64,000 bases of DNA from Comamonas sp. BIGb0124 (GCF_003752175.1 NZ_RJVF01000009.1:868001-932000); one strand, 5' to 3'. Shown: positions 25,835 through 34,279, counted from the first letter of the stretch. A program made the numbers and translations. The notes: generated from the letters alone by a model not told the origin.

Positions 25835-27130
25835 TCAGGGTGCCGCCTGGACGGTCAGCGTGTATTGGTTGTTGGCAGCCGGCCGCAGCAGCAGGCCGAA
25901 CGATTGCAGCCGGGCCTGGGCATCCTCCAGAGCCTCGGCGGACAGGGCCCGGGTGTTGAACTGCAGCTCGCCCGCCGAGAATGCCAGGCGCTCCAGGCGC
26001 TGGGTGGTCGGCAAGGCACTGGCCAGCGCCTGCAGAAGTGTTTCCGCATCGCGGCGGGTCGCCTGGCCATTGGCATGGCGCAGCCGATCGGTTTCCTGCT
26101 CCATCTGCAAGGGCGCATCCACGATCGCGCGCACGTGCGGATAGGTCTGCGTCAGCAGCGTCTGGATATCCGCGCGCGTGGCCTGCAACTGCCGCTGCTG
26201 GATCCAGGCCCAGGCATTCAGCCCGATGAGCTGCGCGGCGACCAGGACCACCAGACCGACCCTGGCGGCACGCCATTCGGGCGCGTGCAGCAGCCGTGTG
26301 CCGACCTTGCGCCAGCGCCGCAGGACGTGGCCACCGCCGCTCAGCCGCAGGTCGAACTGGGCCAGATCGAAATCCGTGGCATGCGCGGCCAGCCAGTTCT
26401 GCTCGAGCGTGCGCAGCGGCACCGGTGCGCCGTGCCATTTCTCGGCCAGCACGCTGACGGCGGGTTCGGTGTGCAGCACCGGACCGGACGGCTCCACGGC
26501 GCCGTCGGTGTCGGGTGCGTCGCTCGCTGCCGGGGCCGGATGGGCAACCGCGCACTGGGCCAGCGCCTGTTCGAACGCCTGCTGGCTGCGCACGGGAATC
26601 TGCCAGACGCCGTTCGCCGAACTGGCCAGCAGCACGGGCTGATCCGGCTCGCCGGCCAACAGCAGATCGGGGAGGGCTCCGGCCGGCCGCGGCCATTGCG
26701 CGGGCAGCAAGCGTGCGGCGGGCAGGCCGGCTTGTTCGAGTACCTGCAACTGGCTGGTCAGCCAGGCCTTGTTGCAGCAGGCGATCCACACCGGCGAGAC
26801 TTCGGACTGCCCTGTATGGCGACCGGGGGCCAGTGCGAAATGCAGGGTTGAGGGGTCGTCGAGCAGGTGTTCCTCGAGCAGGCCCTCGAGCACGCTGCGC
26901 AGCCGGGCCGCGGATGTGCCGCGCGGCAGTTGCGGCAGCCGCACGGCATGCCACGACAGCGCGCTGGCCGGCACGACGGCCACGGTTTCCCCGGCCCCGC
27001 GCGGCAGCACCGCCAGCGGCGCCGTGCCTTGCGCGGTCAGTGTCGTGCCGTCGGCGCTGGTCGCATAACGGTACTGGCCGGCAGGCACATCACCGGTATG
27101 GGGGGGGGCTAAGGCAATAAAAAGCGTCAT
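25835..27130 (-). CDS. gspL: Type II secretion system protein L
   Basis: A 431-residue GspL. The cytoplasmic actin-like domain (about 1-280) contains AVVPASALSWHAVRLPQLPR and RLRSVLEGLLEEHLLDDPST, which anchors GspE. A single membrane helix (VGLVVLVAAQLIGLNAWAW) leads to a periplasmic domain with RLERLAFSAGELQFNTRAL. It recruits the ATPase to the membrane together with GspM. The 27-base gap from gspK is normal within the operon. Confidence 0.93.
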   Translation of the reverse strand: MTLFIALAPPHTGDVPAGQYRYATSADGTTLTAQGTAPLAVLPRGAGETVAVVPASALSWHAVRLPQLPRGTSAARLRSVLEGLLEEHLLDDPSTLHFALAPGRHTGQSEVSPVWIACCNKAWLTSQLQVLEQAGLPAARLLPAQWPRPAGALPDLLLAGEPDQPVLLASSANGVWQIPVRSQQAFEQALAQCAVAHPAPAASDAPDTDGAVEPSGPVLHTEPAVSVLAEKWHGAPVPLRTLEQNWLAAHATDFDLAQFDLRLSGGGHVLRRWRKVGTRLLHAPEWRAARVGLVVLVAAQLIGLNAWAWIQQRQLQATRADIQTLLTQTYPHVRAIVDAPLQMEQETDRLRHANGQATRRDAETLLQALASALPTTQRLERLAFSAGELQFNTRALSAEALEDAQARLQSFGLLLRPAANNQYTLTVQAAP

Positions 27131-27157
27131 GGACGGTAGGTAAGTTCGGCAGCCACG

Positions 27158-28201
27158 TCAGGACGATGGCATGGGTAAGGGCGCAAAGAGCGAATCGCGC
27201 TGCAGCGTCCGGATCTGCAAGCCGTTACGGACCACGATGGATTGTTCTCCGACCAGGGTATCGTCGATGCGGACCTGGCCGTTGATCTGGAAATAGCGGC
27301 TGCTCACGCCGTGGAGCTGGCTGCTGATCTCGGGTGCAGGTGCGTCGCCGCTTCCACCCGAGGTACTGGTCGAGCCCAGGACTTTACGCACCTCGTCGAC
27401 CGACGTGAAGTGGGTGTTCTGCCGAGCCTGTGCAATTTTTTGCGCACCGGCGCGGTCGATGTTGGCAATGCTGGCGTACAGCACTTCGACCGGCGCGGTA
27501 TTGAGATTGACGGTGGTACGCGAGGGCAGCCAGGTCACATAGGGCGCCAGCCGGGCCAGCGTGGTGGCGCTCAGGCCCATGCGGCGCAGATCGGCAAACC
27601 GGGTGGGCGCGATCACCGTGTTGCTGTCCGAGTCGCCGCCTGTATTGCCTGCACTGCCGGAGCTGCCGGTCTGGCTGCCGGCGCTCGCCGGCATGCTCAG
27701 GCGCAGTTGCTGCACGCAGCGTTCGAGCTCGGACGCGGGCAGCGCCAGCAAGCTGAACAGACGTTCGAACGCCAGCGACTGCGATTCCGAGATCTGGCCG
27801 TTCTCGATGAGGTTGTAGGCATTGAGACGGCCTTGCATGTCGACCATGTAGCCCGTGAGGAAGGCGTTCATGGCGTCGTCCTCGCTGGCCGCGGAGGCAT
27901 CCGAGTTGCCCGAGAGAAAGGTCGACAGGCGGGCTTCGGCCAACGGGATGGCCCAAGGCTCGGAGAGATGGTCGGGGCCGCCGCTGCGAGCGTCCTGACG
28001 CAGGATGAGCCGTCCCCAGTCGAGCGCACCGGCCAGGATCCAGCGCGCCTGCACGCGTCCGCGTTCGGCGGTCTCGACCTCGACGCCGCGCCACTGGCGC
28101 CAGAGGGCCGCTGCCGCGAGGGTGGCGACCAGTGCGACGGTCAGCATCGCCATGAGCAGCGCTGCGCCACGTTGGCGGCCGCGATGGATCGTGCGCGTCA
28201 T
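27158..28201 (-). CDS. gspK: Type II secretion minor pseudopilin GspK
   Basis: A 347-residue minor pseudopilin. The prepilin cleavage site is in RGRQRG|AALLMAMLTVALVATL and, as is usual for GspK, lacks the Glu at position 5. The large periplasmic domain contains MQGRLNAYNLIENGQISESQ, a Ser/Gly-rich loop (SAGSQTGSSGSAGNTGGD), and TVNLNTAPVEVLYASI, the helix-hairpin-helix-like segment of the family. GspK caps the pseudopilus tip with GspI and GspJ. The ATG overlaps the gspJ stop. Confidence 0.94.
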   Translation of the reverse strand: MTRTIHRGRQRGAALLMAMLTVALVATLAAAALWRQWRGVEVETAERGRVQARWILAGALDWGRLILRQDARSGGPDHLSEPWAIPLAEARLSTFLSGNSDASAASEDDAMNAFLTGYMVDMQGRLNAYNLIENGQISESQSLAFERLFSLLALPASELERCVQQLRLSMPASAGSQTGSSGSAGNTGGDSDSNTVIAPTRFADLRRMGLSATTLARLAPYVTWLPSRTTVNLNTAPVEVLYASIANIDRAGAQKIAQARQNTHFTSVDEVRKVLGSTSTSGGSGDAPAPEISSQLHGVSSRYFQINGQVRIDDTLVGEQSIVVRNGLQIRTLQRDSLFAPLPMPSS

Positions 28202-28932
28202 TGGGTGCCTCCCACGATGGGATGGATCCAGTCGCGCACGATTTCGCCCTGCATGCCGCTCGGGCTGGCGAGAGTCAGCGCCAGGCGGACCCCGTCCGGG
28301 ATCGCTTGCAGCCCGGTGCGCGGGGCGGCCTCCGGGGTGCCGGTGCCCGTCCCTGTGTCGTTGGGCGATTCGGTGGCCGCATCCGCGCTCGATTGTGGAT
28401 TGGTCCAGCTGTTGTTGCGGTAATACAGCAACTGCCAGCTCGTGGCGGCGATCACCGGTGTGATGATCTGTGCGCTGGCGGACGCGCCGCCGCTCGAGGC
28501 CCAGTCGCCGGCGGCCTGCCAGGCCTGCCGCAGCTCGCCCCGGGTGGTGAAGGTGCGCGAGGCCCAGCGCTGCCAGGTCATCGTGCCGTTGGCCGGCACC
28601 AGGGTCCAGGCGACCAGCTGCAGGCTGCCCTCGGTATCGACCAGGCCGGTGGCCGCGGCCTTGCGGGTGATGCGCAAGACCCGGCCGTCGAAGTCCATGG
28701 CGTTGTAGATGCCGTTTTCCTGCACGGCGTCGAGGTCGCTGCGCCACTGGCCCAGGCCGGACTGCAGGGCCAGGGTCTGGTCGCTGTGCGCAAAGACCTG
28801 GGTCTGCACGCGCGACATGCCGTCGAGCGCCCGCCAGCTCAGCATGGCCAGCACGCTGAGGATGAAGAGGGCCACCAGCACTTCGACCAGCGTGAAGCCC
28901 CGCATGGGCCGTGCGGCGACGCCATACCGCAT
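28198..28932 (-). CDS. gspJ: Type II secretion minor pseudopilin GspJ
   Basis: A 244-residue minor pseudopilin. A 12-residue leader (MRYGVAARPMRG) precedes FTLVEVLVALFILSVLAMLS, with Glu5 present. The periplasmic part includes WRSDLDAVQENGIYNAMDFD and a Thr/Gly linker with GTGTGTPEAA. It joins GspI and GspK in the tip complex. One base separates it from gspI. Confidence 0.93.
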   Translation of the reverse strand: MRYGVAARPMRGFTLVEVLVALFILSVLAMLSWRALDGMSRVQTQVFAHSDQTLALQSGLGQWRSDLDAVQENGIYNAMDFDGRVLRITRKAAATGLVDTEGSLQLVAWTLVPANGTMTWQRWASRTFTTRGELRQAWQAAGDWASSGGASASAQIITPVIAATSWQLLYYRNNSWTNPQSSADAATESPNDTGTGTGTPEAAPRTGLQAIPDGVRLALTLASPSGMQGEIVRDWIHPIVGGTQ

Positions 28933-28933
28933 G

Positions 28934-29323
28934 TCAGTATTGCCCCATGATGGTCGACAGCGTCAGCACGTTGGCGCCGTCGCGCAGCACCTGGGCGTCG
29001 ACGCGGCGGAAGGTCGGGTTGGGCGTGCCTTGCACCCGCAGGCTCACGTCGTAGCGCACCCCGGCCTGCATGCAGTTGCTGGTGCTGTTGCCGATGCCCG
29101 GCAACTGCCGTGCCAGACGCAGGCCGATGAGGGCGTTGTCAGCGCACAGTTCGGCGAGCAGGGCGTCGTCCTGCCGCTGCGTGTTGTGGATGAGAGAGCC
29201 GGCGGCCTTGTGGCCGGCTGCCAGCGCGAGGGCGACCACGGCCAGCGCGACCAGGACCTCGACCAGTGTGAAGCCGCGAGCCCTGGATGGCGCCGGCCGG
29301 CGTGTCTGGGGCATGCGCTTCAT
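28934..29323 (-). CDS. gspI: Type II secretion minor pseudopilin GspI
   Basis: A 129-residue minor pseudopilin, with a 17-residue basic leader (MKRMPQTRRPAPSRARG) followed by FTLVEVLVALAVVALALAAG. NALIGLRLARQLPGIG and VRYDVSLRVQGTPNPTFRRV match GspI. Its ATG overlaps the gspH stop. Confidence 0.93.
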   Translation of the reverse strand: MKRMPQTRRPAPSRARGFTLVEVLVALAVVALALAAGHKAAGSLIHNTQRQDDALLAELCADNALIGLRLARQLPGIGNSTSNCMQAGVRYDVSLRVQGTPNPTFRRVDAQVLRDGANVLTLSTIMGQY

Positions 29324-29793
29324 GGCAGCAGCGTGACCGCAAAAGGCCGCAGGCCATCGCTGGCGATCTGCAACCTCTGGCTGCCGCGGCCCAGCACCAC
29401 GCCCTGCGCCGCGATGATGGGCTCGGGGCCCAGCTGCATCACGCCTGCACCCTGCACGATGCGCACGTCGCCGTCGAGCCAGCGCATGGCGGGGCGGGGA
29501 CCGGGCGCGGCCTGGCCGGAGGGCTGCATGCCTTCAAAACGGAAACCGCCGTCGATGGCACGCCAGAACACCGGCCGTCCGCTGGCACGGGACTGCGCCC
29601 GGGCCGAATCGAGCAGGGCGGCCAGTCGCTGTCCGTCGCGTTCGAGCACGGCCCGATCGGGATCGGGCAACGACAGCGTCACCAGTGCCGAAGCGGTCGC
29701 GATCAGCGCCACCACCATCAGCAGCTCCAGCAGCGTGAAGCCCGCCGCGCGCGCGCGCGGCATCACACGTGAAGGGCGGAAGGCGCGGGTCAC
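29320..29793 (-). CDS. gspH: Type II secretion minor pseudopilin GspH
   Basis: A 157-residue pseudopilin, with cleavage after ARAAG before FTLLELLMVVALIATASALV. RDGQRLAALLDSARAQSRAS and the terminal LQIASDGLRPFAVTLLP match the GspH domain. The start is uncertain: a GTG at 29793 gives a 17-residue leader, an ATG at 29763 gives a 7-residue leader; neither has a good ribosome site. Confidence 0.92.
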   Translation of the reverse strand: MTRAFRPSRVMPRARAAGFTLLELLMVVALIATASALVTLSLPDPDRAVLERDGQRLAALLDSARAQSRASGRPVFWRAIDGGFRFEGMQPSGQAAPGPRPAMRWLDGDVRIVQGAGVMQLGPEPIIAAQGVVLGRGSQRLQIASDGLRPFAVTLLP

Positions 29794-29842
29794 GTCCGGA
29801 TGCCACTATTGGGAAGAAAGCCGAAGCCAGCGCGCCGCCGGC

Positions 29843-30289
29843 TTACTGCCAGCTGCCGACGTCGGCATCGTTGCCTTCGCCGCCAGGCTGGCCATCGGCG
29901 CCGTACGAGAACACATCCACCGGGCCCCGTGCGCCCGGGTTCATGTACTGGTAGGGACGGCCCCAGGGGTCGTTGGGCAACTTGTCCAGATAGGACTTCC
30001 AGTTGTTCGGGGCCGGGTTGGTGGTCGGGCGGGTGACCAGGGCCTGGAGGCCCTGCTCGGTGGTCGGGTAGCGCTGGTTGTCCAGACGATACAGCTTGAG
30101 CGCCTGCATCAGATTGTTGACGTCGGTGCGGGCGGCCGTCACCCGGGCGTCGTCGGCGCGGTTGAGTACATTGGGCACGATCAGCGCAGCCAGCACGCCG
30201 ATGATGGCCAGAACCACCATCAGTTCGATCAGAGTGAAACCCCGTTGCCGGCGGGCACGGCGGGCGGGTGCGTGGACTGCACTATGCAT
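29843..30289 (-). CDS. gspG: Type II secretion major pseudopilin GspG
   Basis: A 148-residue major pseudopilin. The ATG at 30289, with GAGGA upstream, is preferred to one 48 bases earlier. After leader ...RARRQRG come FTLIELMVVLAIIGVLAALI and VPNVLNRADDARVTAARTDV, then NNLMQALKLYRLDNQRYPTT, EQGLQALV, DPWGRPYQYMNPG and FSYGADGQPGGEGNDADVGS, including the calcium-site acidic residues near the C-terminus. First gene of the leftward gsp operon; divergent from gspC. Confidence 0.97.
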   Translation of the reverse strand: MHSAVHAPARRARRQRGFTLIELMVVLAIIGVLAALIVPNVLNRADDARVTAARTDVNNLMQALKLYRLDNQRYPTTEQGLQALVTRPTTNPAPNNWKSYLDKLPNDPWGRPYQYMNPGARGPVDVFSYGADGQPGGEGNDADVGSWQ

Positions 30290-30431
30290 AGCTGGAATGT
30301 TCCTCAGGTGCGATTCGGGGAATCGGTCATTTTGCAACGTCTATCATGACATGGTCATGACCGCGGGGTGACGATATCGAAGTTGGCGCGCACTGGCACC
30401 AACCGACAGCGCACGGGATCATAATCGACGG

Positions 30432-31031
30432 ATGTCTGCCAACACCCTTTCATCTTCGGCCTCCAGCCCCGTGGCTTCCCTGACTCTTGCACGACTGGCC
30501 ACCCTCGCGGTCTGGCTGGCCGGCGGTGCCGTGGTGGTCTACTGGGGTCTCAAGCTGCTGGCCTGGTCCTCGAGCGCGGCAGCCCCTGCGCCTGTGACGC
30601 CACCGTTGCCCGTGGCCGAAGAAGCCAGCGTGGCCCGGCTGCTCGGGGCCGCCCCCGGACCGGCCGCCGCCGCCGCGCCTTCCTCGCGCGCCCAGCTCAC
30701 GCTGGCAGGCGTGGTGGCCCGGGCCGACGGCGGTGCAGCGCTGATCGCCATCAACGGCGCTCCGGCTCAGCCTTTCCGGCCCGGGCAGGTCGTGGCCGAC
30801 GGCTATACGGTCGGTTCGCTCGATACCCAGCGGGCCGTGCTGGTGCAACAGGGCCATGCGGACTGGACACTGGACATGCCTCAGGAATACGCATCCAAGG
30901 TCGGTGCAGGTGGTGCAGCACGCACGCTCCGTCCCGCAGGTTCGCCGGGTGCCGCTGCAGCGCCGGCCCCTGTCAATGCCGGCGCCAATGCCGCCAGCCG
31001 GCTTTTGCCGCCCAGGCCGCCTCAGCGGTGA
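30432..31031 (+). CDS. gspC: Type II secretion system protein C
   Basis: A 199-residue GspC. There is a cytoplasmic N-terminus, one membrane helix (LARLATLAVWLAGGAVVVYW), an Ala/Pro-rich linker, then the homology region (LTLAGVVARADGGAALIAIN, GQVVADGYTVGSLDTQRAVL) that contacts the N0 domain of GspD. No C-terminal PDZ or coiled coil is present; the protein ends in a Pro/Ala-rich tail. It is transcribed away from gspG; a CATAAT at 30420-30425 lies only six bases before the ATG, so the mRNA may be nearly leaderless. Confidence 0.88.
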   Translation: MSANTLSSSASSPVASLTLARLATLAVWLAGGAVVVYWGLKLLAWSSSAAAPAPVTPPLPVAEEASVARLLGAAPGPAAAAAPSSRAQLTLAGVVARADGGAALIAINGAPAQPFRPGQVVADGYTVGSLDTQRAVLVQQGHADWTLDMPQEYASKVGAGGAARTLRPAGSPGAAAAPAPVNAGANAASRLLPPRPPQR

Positions 31032-31135
31032 GTCGTGGCCGCCGCCTGCCGGTCGTTTGAAGACTGAAACCCGTCGGGCGCCGACGAGCGCCGGTCTCTG
31101 CCTGGCCTTCGGGCAGGCGCCGTGCGCCCCCGCAT

Positions 31136-31531
31136 TCAGGTGCGCCAGGCGTGGATCGCCAGCACCAGCACCACGATCGCCATGCCGTAGCCCACGCGCA
31201 ACAGCAGGCGGGTGCGCACACGCAGCGTATCGACTGCGGCCACCAGCCGTTCGTTGTGTTCGGCCAGATCGCGGATCAGCTCCGCGCTGGTGCGTTGTTC
31301 CTGCTCCAGACGGCCCAGACGGTCATGCAGCGCCTGGACATGGTTGCGCAGGGCCTGCGGGTCGTGGTGCAGGCGTTCGATCTCTTCGCTCGAAACCGGA
31401 GGCTCGGTTTTTTTCGGGTTGTTCTTGACCGAGTCATACAGCTTCTGCGCGCCTTTGACGACTTGCGGCGTGGCGGCGATGACATCTTTCCAGGGGATGA
31501 TCTTCAGGGCGGCGAGCCAGGGTAGGGCCAC
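31136..31531 (-). CDS. Hypothetical coiled-coil protein with C-terminal membrane helix
   Basis: A 131-residue protein I cannot assign to a named family. It begins MALPWLAALKIIPWKDVIAA and continues through a charged linker (KNNPKKTEPPVSSEEIERLH) into heptad-like helices (VQALHDRLGRLEQEQRTSAE, NERLVAAVDTLRVRTRLLLR), ending in one hydrophobic helix (VGYGMAIVVLVLAIHAW). It looks like a tail-anchored inner-membrane coiled-coil protein. It lies 107 bases downstream of phoH on the same strand and converges with gspC; it could be a membrane tether of something in either neighbourhood, which is guesswork. Confidence 0.75.
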   Translation of the reverse strand: MALPWLAALKIIPWKDVIAATPQVVKGAQKLYDSVKNNPKKTEPPVSSEEIERLHHDPQALRNHVQALHDRLGRLEQEQRTSAELIRDLAEHNERLVAAVDTLRVRTRLLLRVGYGMAIVVLVLAIHAWRT

Positions 31532-31638
31532 AGGGGTCTCCTTCAGCAGAATAAAAAAACGCCGGTTCTGTTGATGCAGATACCGGCGAATGGTGCGGTT
31601 TCAAGCCCGGGCGGTCCAGCGGACCGCCTGGAGCCCGG

Positions 31639-33480
31639 TCAGAGGACTTCGCTGGCGAAGTCGGCCAGGCGCGAGCGTTCGCCACGCGCCAGGGTGATGT
31701 GCCCACCGTGCGGCCAACCCTTGAAGCGGTCCACTGCAAAGGTCAGGCCCGACGAACCTTCGGTGAGGTAAGGCGTGTCGATCTGCGCCAGATTGCCCAT
31801 GCAGATGATCTTGGTGCCCGGACCGGCCCGGGTGATCAGGGTCTTCATCTGTTTGGGCGTCAGGTTCTGCGCTTCGTCGATGATGACGTACTTGTTCAGG
31901 AAGGTGCGGCCGCGCATGAAGTTCATGCTCTTGATCTTGATCTTCGAGCGGATCAGTTCATTAGTCGCGGCACGGCCCCATTCCCCGGCGCCGCCACTGT
32001 CGTTGCGGCCCAGGAACTCGAGGTTGTCATCCAGCGCGCCCATCCACGGCCCCATTTTTTCCTCTTCGGTGCCCGGCAGGAAACCGATGTCCTCGCCCAC
32101 GCTGACGGTGGCCCGGGTCATGATGATCTCGCTGTAGCGGCGGTCGTCGAGGACCTGGGTCAGGCCGGAGGCCAGCGTCAGCAGCGTCTTGCCCGTTCCG
32201 GCAGTGCCGGTGAGCGTGACGAAATCGACTTCCGGATCCATCAGCAGATTCATGGCGAAGTTCTGCTCGCGGTTGCGCGTGGTCACGCCCCAGACCGCAT
32301 TCTTCTGGCTGCTGTAGTCCTTGAGCGTCTTGAGCACGGCGGTCTTGCCGCGGATCTCGCTGACGCGTGCATACAACGACGGCTCGCCGGGGGCCTCGAA
32401 ATAGACGAACTGGTTGATGTGCAGTTGCGGCACCACCGGGCCGGTGATCCGGTAGTAGGTGTGCCCGCCTTGCTGCCAGCTCTCGACCGTCTTGCCGTGC
32501 TTGTCCCAGAAGTCGCCGGGCAGGGCCAGGGCGCCCGAGTACAGCAGGTCGCCGTCGTCGAGCGTCTTGTCGTTCTCGTAATCCTCGGCCTGCAGGCCCA
32601 GCGCGCGCGCCTTGACGCGCATGTTGATGTCTTTCGACACCAGCACCACGTCGCGCGGGGCATGGGCCTGGCGCAGGGCCTCGACCACGCCCAGGATCTG
32701 GTTGTCGGCCTTGCCTTGAGGCAGGCTGGTGGGCAGGGTGTAGTTCAGCGGGGTGGTCTGGAACAGCAGCTTGCCGCCGGCCTCGTGGTGGCCGGTGGCG
32801 TCCAGGGTGAGCCCCTTGCTGAGGTCAGCGCCCTTGATGGCCGCCAGCGCATCCAGCGTGCGGCTGGCCTGGCGGGTGTTGCGAGCGACCTCCGTCGTGC
32901 CTTTCTTGTGACCGTCGAGCTCTTCGAGCACGATCATGGGCAGGAAGATGTCGTGTTCCTCGAAGCGGAACAAACTCATCGGATCGTGCATCAGCACGTT
33001 GGTGTCGAGCACGAACAGCTTGGTCGGTCCCGTGTGCGGCGCACGCTTGCGTCCCCGTGCAGAGGATGCGTTGACCGCATTGCCGGCGGGCTGGCTTGCG
33101 GCTTCGATGGGCGTAGCCACCGGTTGCGGCACCGGGGCTTCCGGGGCCGGAGGCGCCTGGACGAGCGCGGAGACACGGCGGCTGCCGGTCTTGGCTGCGG
33201 TCTTGCGCGCCACTTCGGTCTTGCCGGTCGACTTGGCCTTGGCCGAGGTTCGGCCGGACTTGGGTGTTTCGGTGATTTCCTGGATGGGGGACGCGCCGAG
33301 CGTGGCGTCGTCGGTCCGGTCGTAGGCAGGGGCCGACAGGGCCTGGGGCCTGTCGTCGCCGGCCGGCTTGCGCGTACCGCGGCTGCCGGATGAGCTGGGG
33401 GCCTTGCTGCGTGCCGGGGCATCGTAGGCTTCATGCGCCAGCAGAGCTGCGCGCTTGGTGGGGGCGGGTGGCAGTGGCAT
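31639..33480 (-). CDS. PIN-domain PhoH-family ATPase
   Basis: A 613-residue PhoH2/YlaK-type protein. Residues 1-145 are a low-complexity, Lys/Arg/Ser/Pro-rich extension. The PIN domain follows (about 150-300), opening KLFVLDTNVLMHDP with the acidic Asp, then VLEELDGHKKG and DIN acidic residues. The C-terminal PhoH domain (about 390-610) has Walker A GTAGTGKTLLTLA with Lys431, and FLNKYVIIDEAQNLTPKQMK as Walker B. PIN-PhoH proteins are RNA-cleaving, ATP-driven helicases in the examples studied. Preceded by a strong hairpin terminator on the same strand, so it has its own promoter or is fed by read-through. Confidence 0.93.
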   Translation of the reverse strand: MPLPPAPTKRAALLAHEAYDAPARSKAPSSSGSRGTRKPAGDDRPQALSAPAYDRTDDATLGASPIQEITETPKSGRTSAKAKSTGKTEVARKTAAKTGSRRVSALVQAPPAPEAPVPQPVATPIEAASQPAGNAVNASSARGRKRAPHTGPTKLFVLDTNVLMHDPMSLFRFEEHDIFLPMIVLEELDGHKKGTTEVARNTRQASRTLDALAAIKGADLSKGLTLDATGHHEAGGKLLFQTTPLNYTLPTSLPQGKADNQILGVVEALRQAHAPRDVVLVSKDINMRVKARALGLQAEDYENDKTLDDGDLLYSGALALPGDFWDKHGKTVESWQQGGHTYYRITGPVVPQLHINQFVYFEAPGEPSLYARVSEIRGKTAVLKTLKDYSSQKNAVWGVTTRNREQNFAMNLLMDPEVDFVTLTGTAGTGKTLLTLASGLTQVLDDRRYSEIIMTRATVSVGEDIGFLPGTEEEKMGPWMGALDDNLEFLGRNDSGGAGEWGRAATNELIRSKIKIKSMNFMRGRTFLNKYVIIDEAQNLTPKQMKTLITRAGPGTKIICMGNLAQIDTPYLTEGSSGLTFAVDRFKGWPHGGHITLARGERSRLADFASEVL

Positions 33481-33526
33481 AGGCGGTTATGGCCGGGCTA
33501 CGGCGTGTGGTGGAAAGCGGGAAACG

Positions 33527-33566
33527 AAAAAAACAAAGAGCCTCCTGGCAAGCCAGGGGGCTCTTT
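33527..33566 (-). terminator. Strong leftward terminator immediately upstream of phoH-type gene
   Basis: On the reverse strand a 14-bp near-perfect stem (AAAGAGCCCCCTGG / CCAGGAGGCTCTTT) with a four-base loop is followed, after one G, by seven Ts. It ends 46 bases before the PIN-PhoH start, so it terminates something transcribed leftward between here and the peroxiredoxin gene, or acts in the phoH leader. Confidence 0.85.
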
Positions 33567-33723
33567 CGGATTCGGATTTGCGGCGGTGACAGAAGATGTC
33601 AGTCTCAACGGCATGAAACCATTATGCACAAGGCGGGACATCCCGCAGCCGAGATGAACGAACTCCCGGATCCCCGCTTGCCGGAATCGTGTGTTCGCCG
33701 GGCCAAGCCGGGTCCCGGCCCAT
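33567..33723 (-). other. Space between two leftward terminators; possible small RNA or leader
   Basis: About 157 bp bounded by the peroxiredoxin terminator and the terminator before phoH. Reverse-strand CATAAT at 33626-33621 could be a -10, which would give a transcript of about 90 bases ending at the second terminator, but there is no good -35. No protein-coding frame is convincing. Confidence 0.3.
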
Positions 33724-33748
33724 AAAAAAACCGGGACAAGCCCGGTTT
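33724..33748 (-). terminator. Terminator after the Bcp peroxiredoxin gene
   Basis: AAACCGGG / CCCGGTTT stem with a five-base loop. On the reverse strand it is followed by seven Ts, so it ends transcripts of the leftward peroxiredoxin gene. Confidence 0.88.
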
Positions 33749-33802
33749 CTGATTTGCGGCGCAGCCGCGCGGAGGGGATTGGCGCCTTCGCCTATCCGGG
33801 CT

Positions 33803-34279
33803 TCAGGCTGCCTTCTTGAGTTCCTTGACGGCCTTGAGCACTTCGTCCACATGGCCGGGGACCTTCAGTCCGCGCCATTCCTGCTTGAGCACGCCGTCGG
33901 GGCCGACGAGGAAGGTGCTGCGCTCGATGCCCTTGACCTTCTTGCCGTACATGATCTTGTTCTTGACCACGCCGAACATGTGGCACATTTTTTCTTCGGT
34001 GTCGGCGATGAGCTCGAAGGGCAGTTCGAGCTTGGCCTTGAAGTCGTCATGCGACTTCATGTTGTCGCGCGAGACGCCGAACACTTCGGCACCGGCCTTG
34101 ACGAAATCCTTGTACTTGTCGCGGAACTGCATCGCTTCGGTGGTGCAGCCAGGCGTATTGTCCTTGGGGTAAAAATACAGGATGATGGTCTGGCCGAGAT
34201 GCGAGGTGTTGGAAACTTTGACGTCGTTGGTGGCGTTTGCTTCGAATTCAGGAAGGGGCTTGTTGACAACAATCGCCAT
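33803..34279 (-). CDS. bcp: Peroxiredoxin, Bcp/PrxQ type, without the usual helix-2 resolving cysteine
   Basis: A 158-residue thiol peroxidase reducing hydroperoxides in the cytoplasm. The active-site motif YFYPKDNTPGCTTEAMQFRD contains the peroxidatic Cys, but the resolving Cys found five residues later in typical Bcp/PrxQ is Met here; the only other cysteine is in EEKMCHMFGV. It may therefore work as a 1-Cys enzyme or resolve through another thiol. KSKFDLPF-like (KLELPFELIADTEE) and KVKGIERSTFLVGPDGVL blocks are normal. Own terminator; no co-transcribed partner. Confidence 0.93.
   Translation of the reverse strand: MAIVVNKPLPEFEANATNDVKVSNTSHLGQTIILYFYPKDNTPGCTTEAMQFRDKYKDFVKAGAEVFGVSRDNMKSHDDFKAKLELPFELIADTEEKMCHMFGVVKNKIMYGKKVKGIERSTFLVGPDGVLKQEWRGLKVPGHVDEVLKAVKELKKAA

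Noticed and set aside
33567-33720. tRNA-like segment between terminators upstream of phoH
   Set aside because: No cloverleaf, anticodon arm or T-loop consensus could be formed from it.
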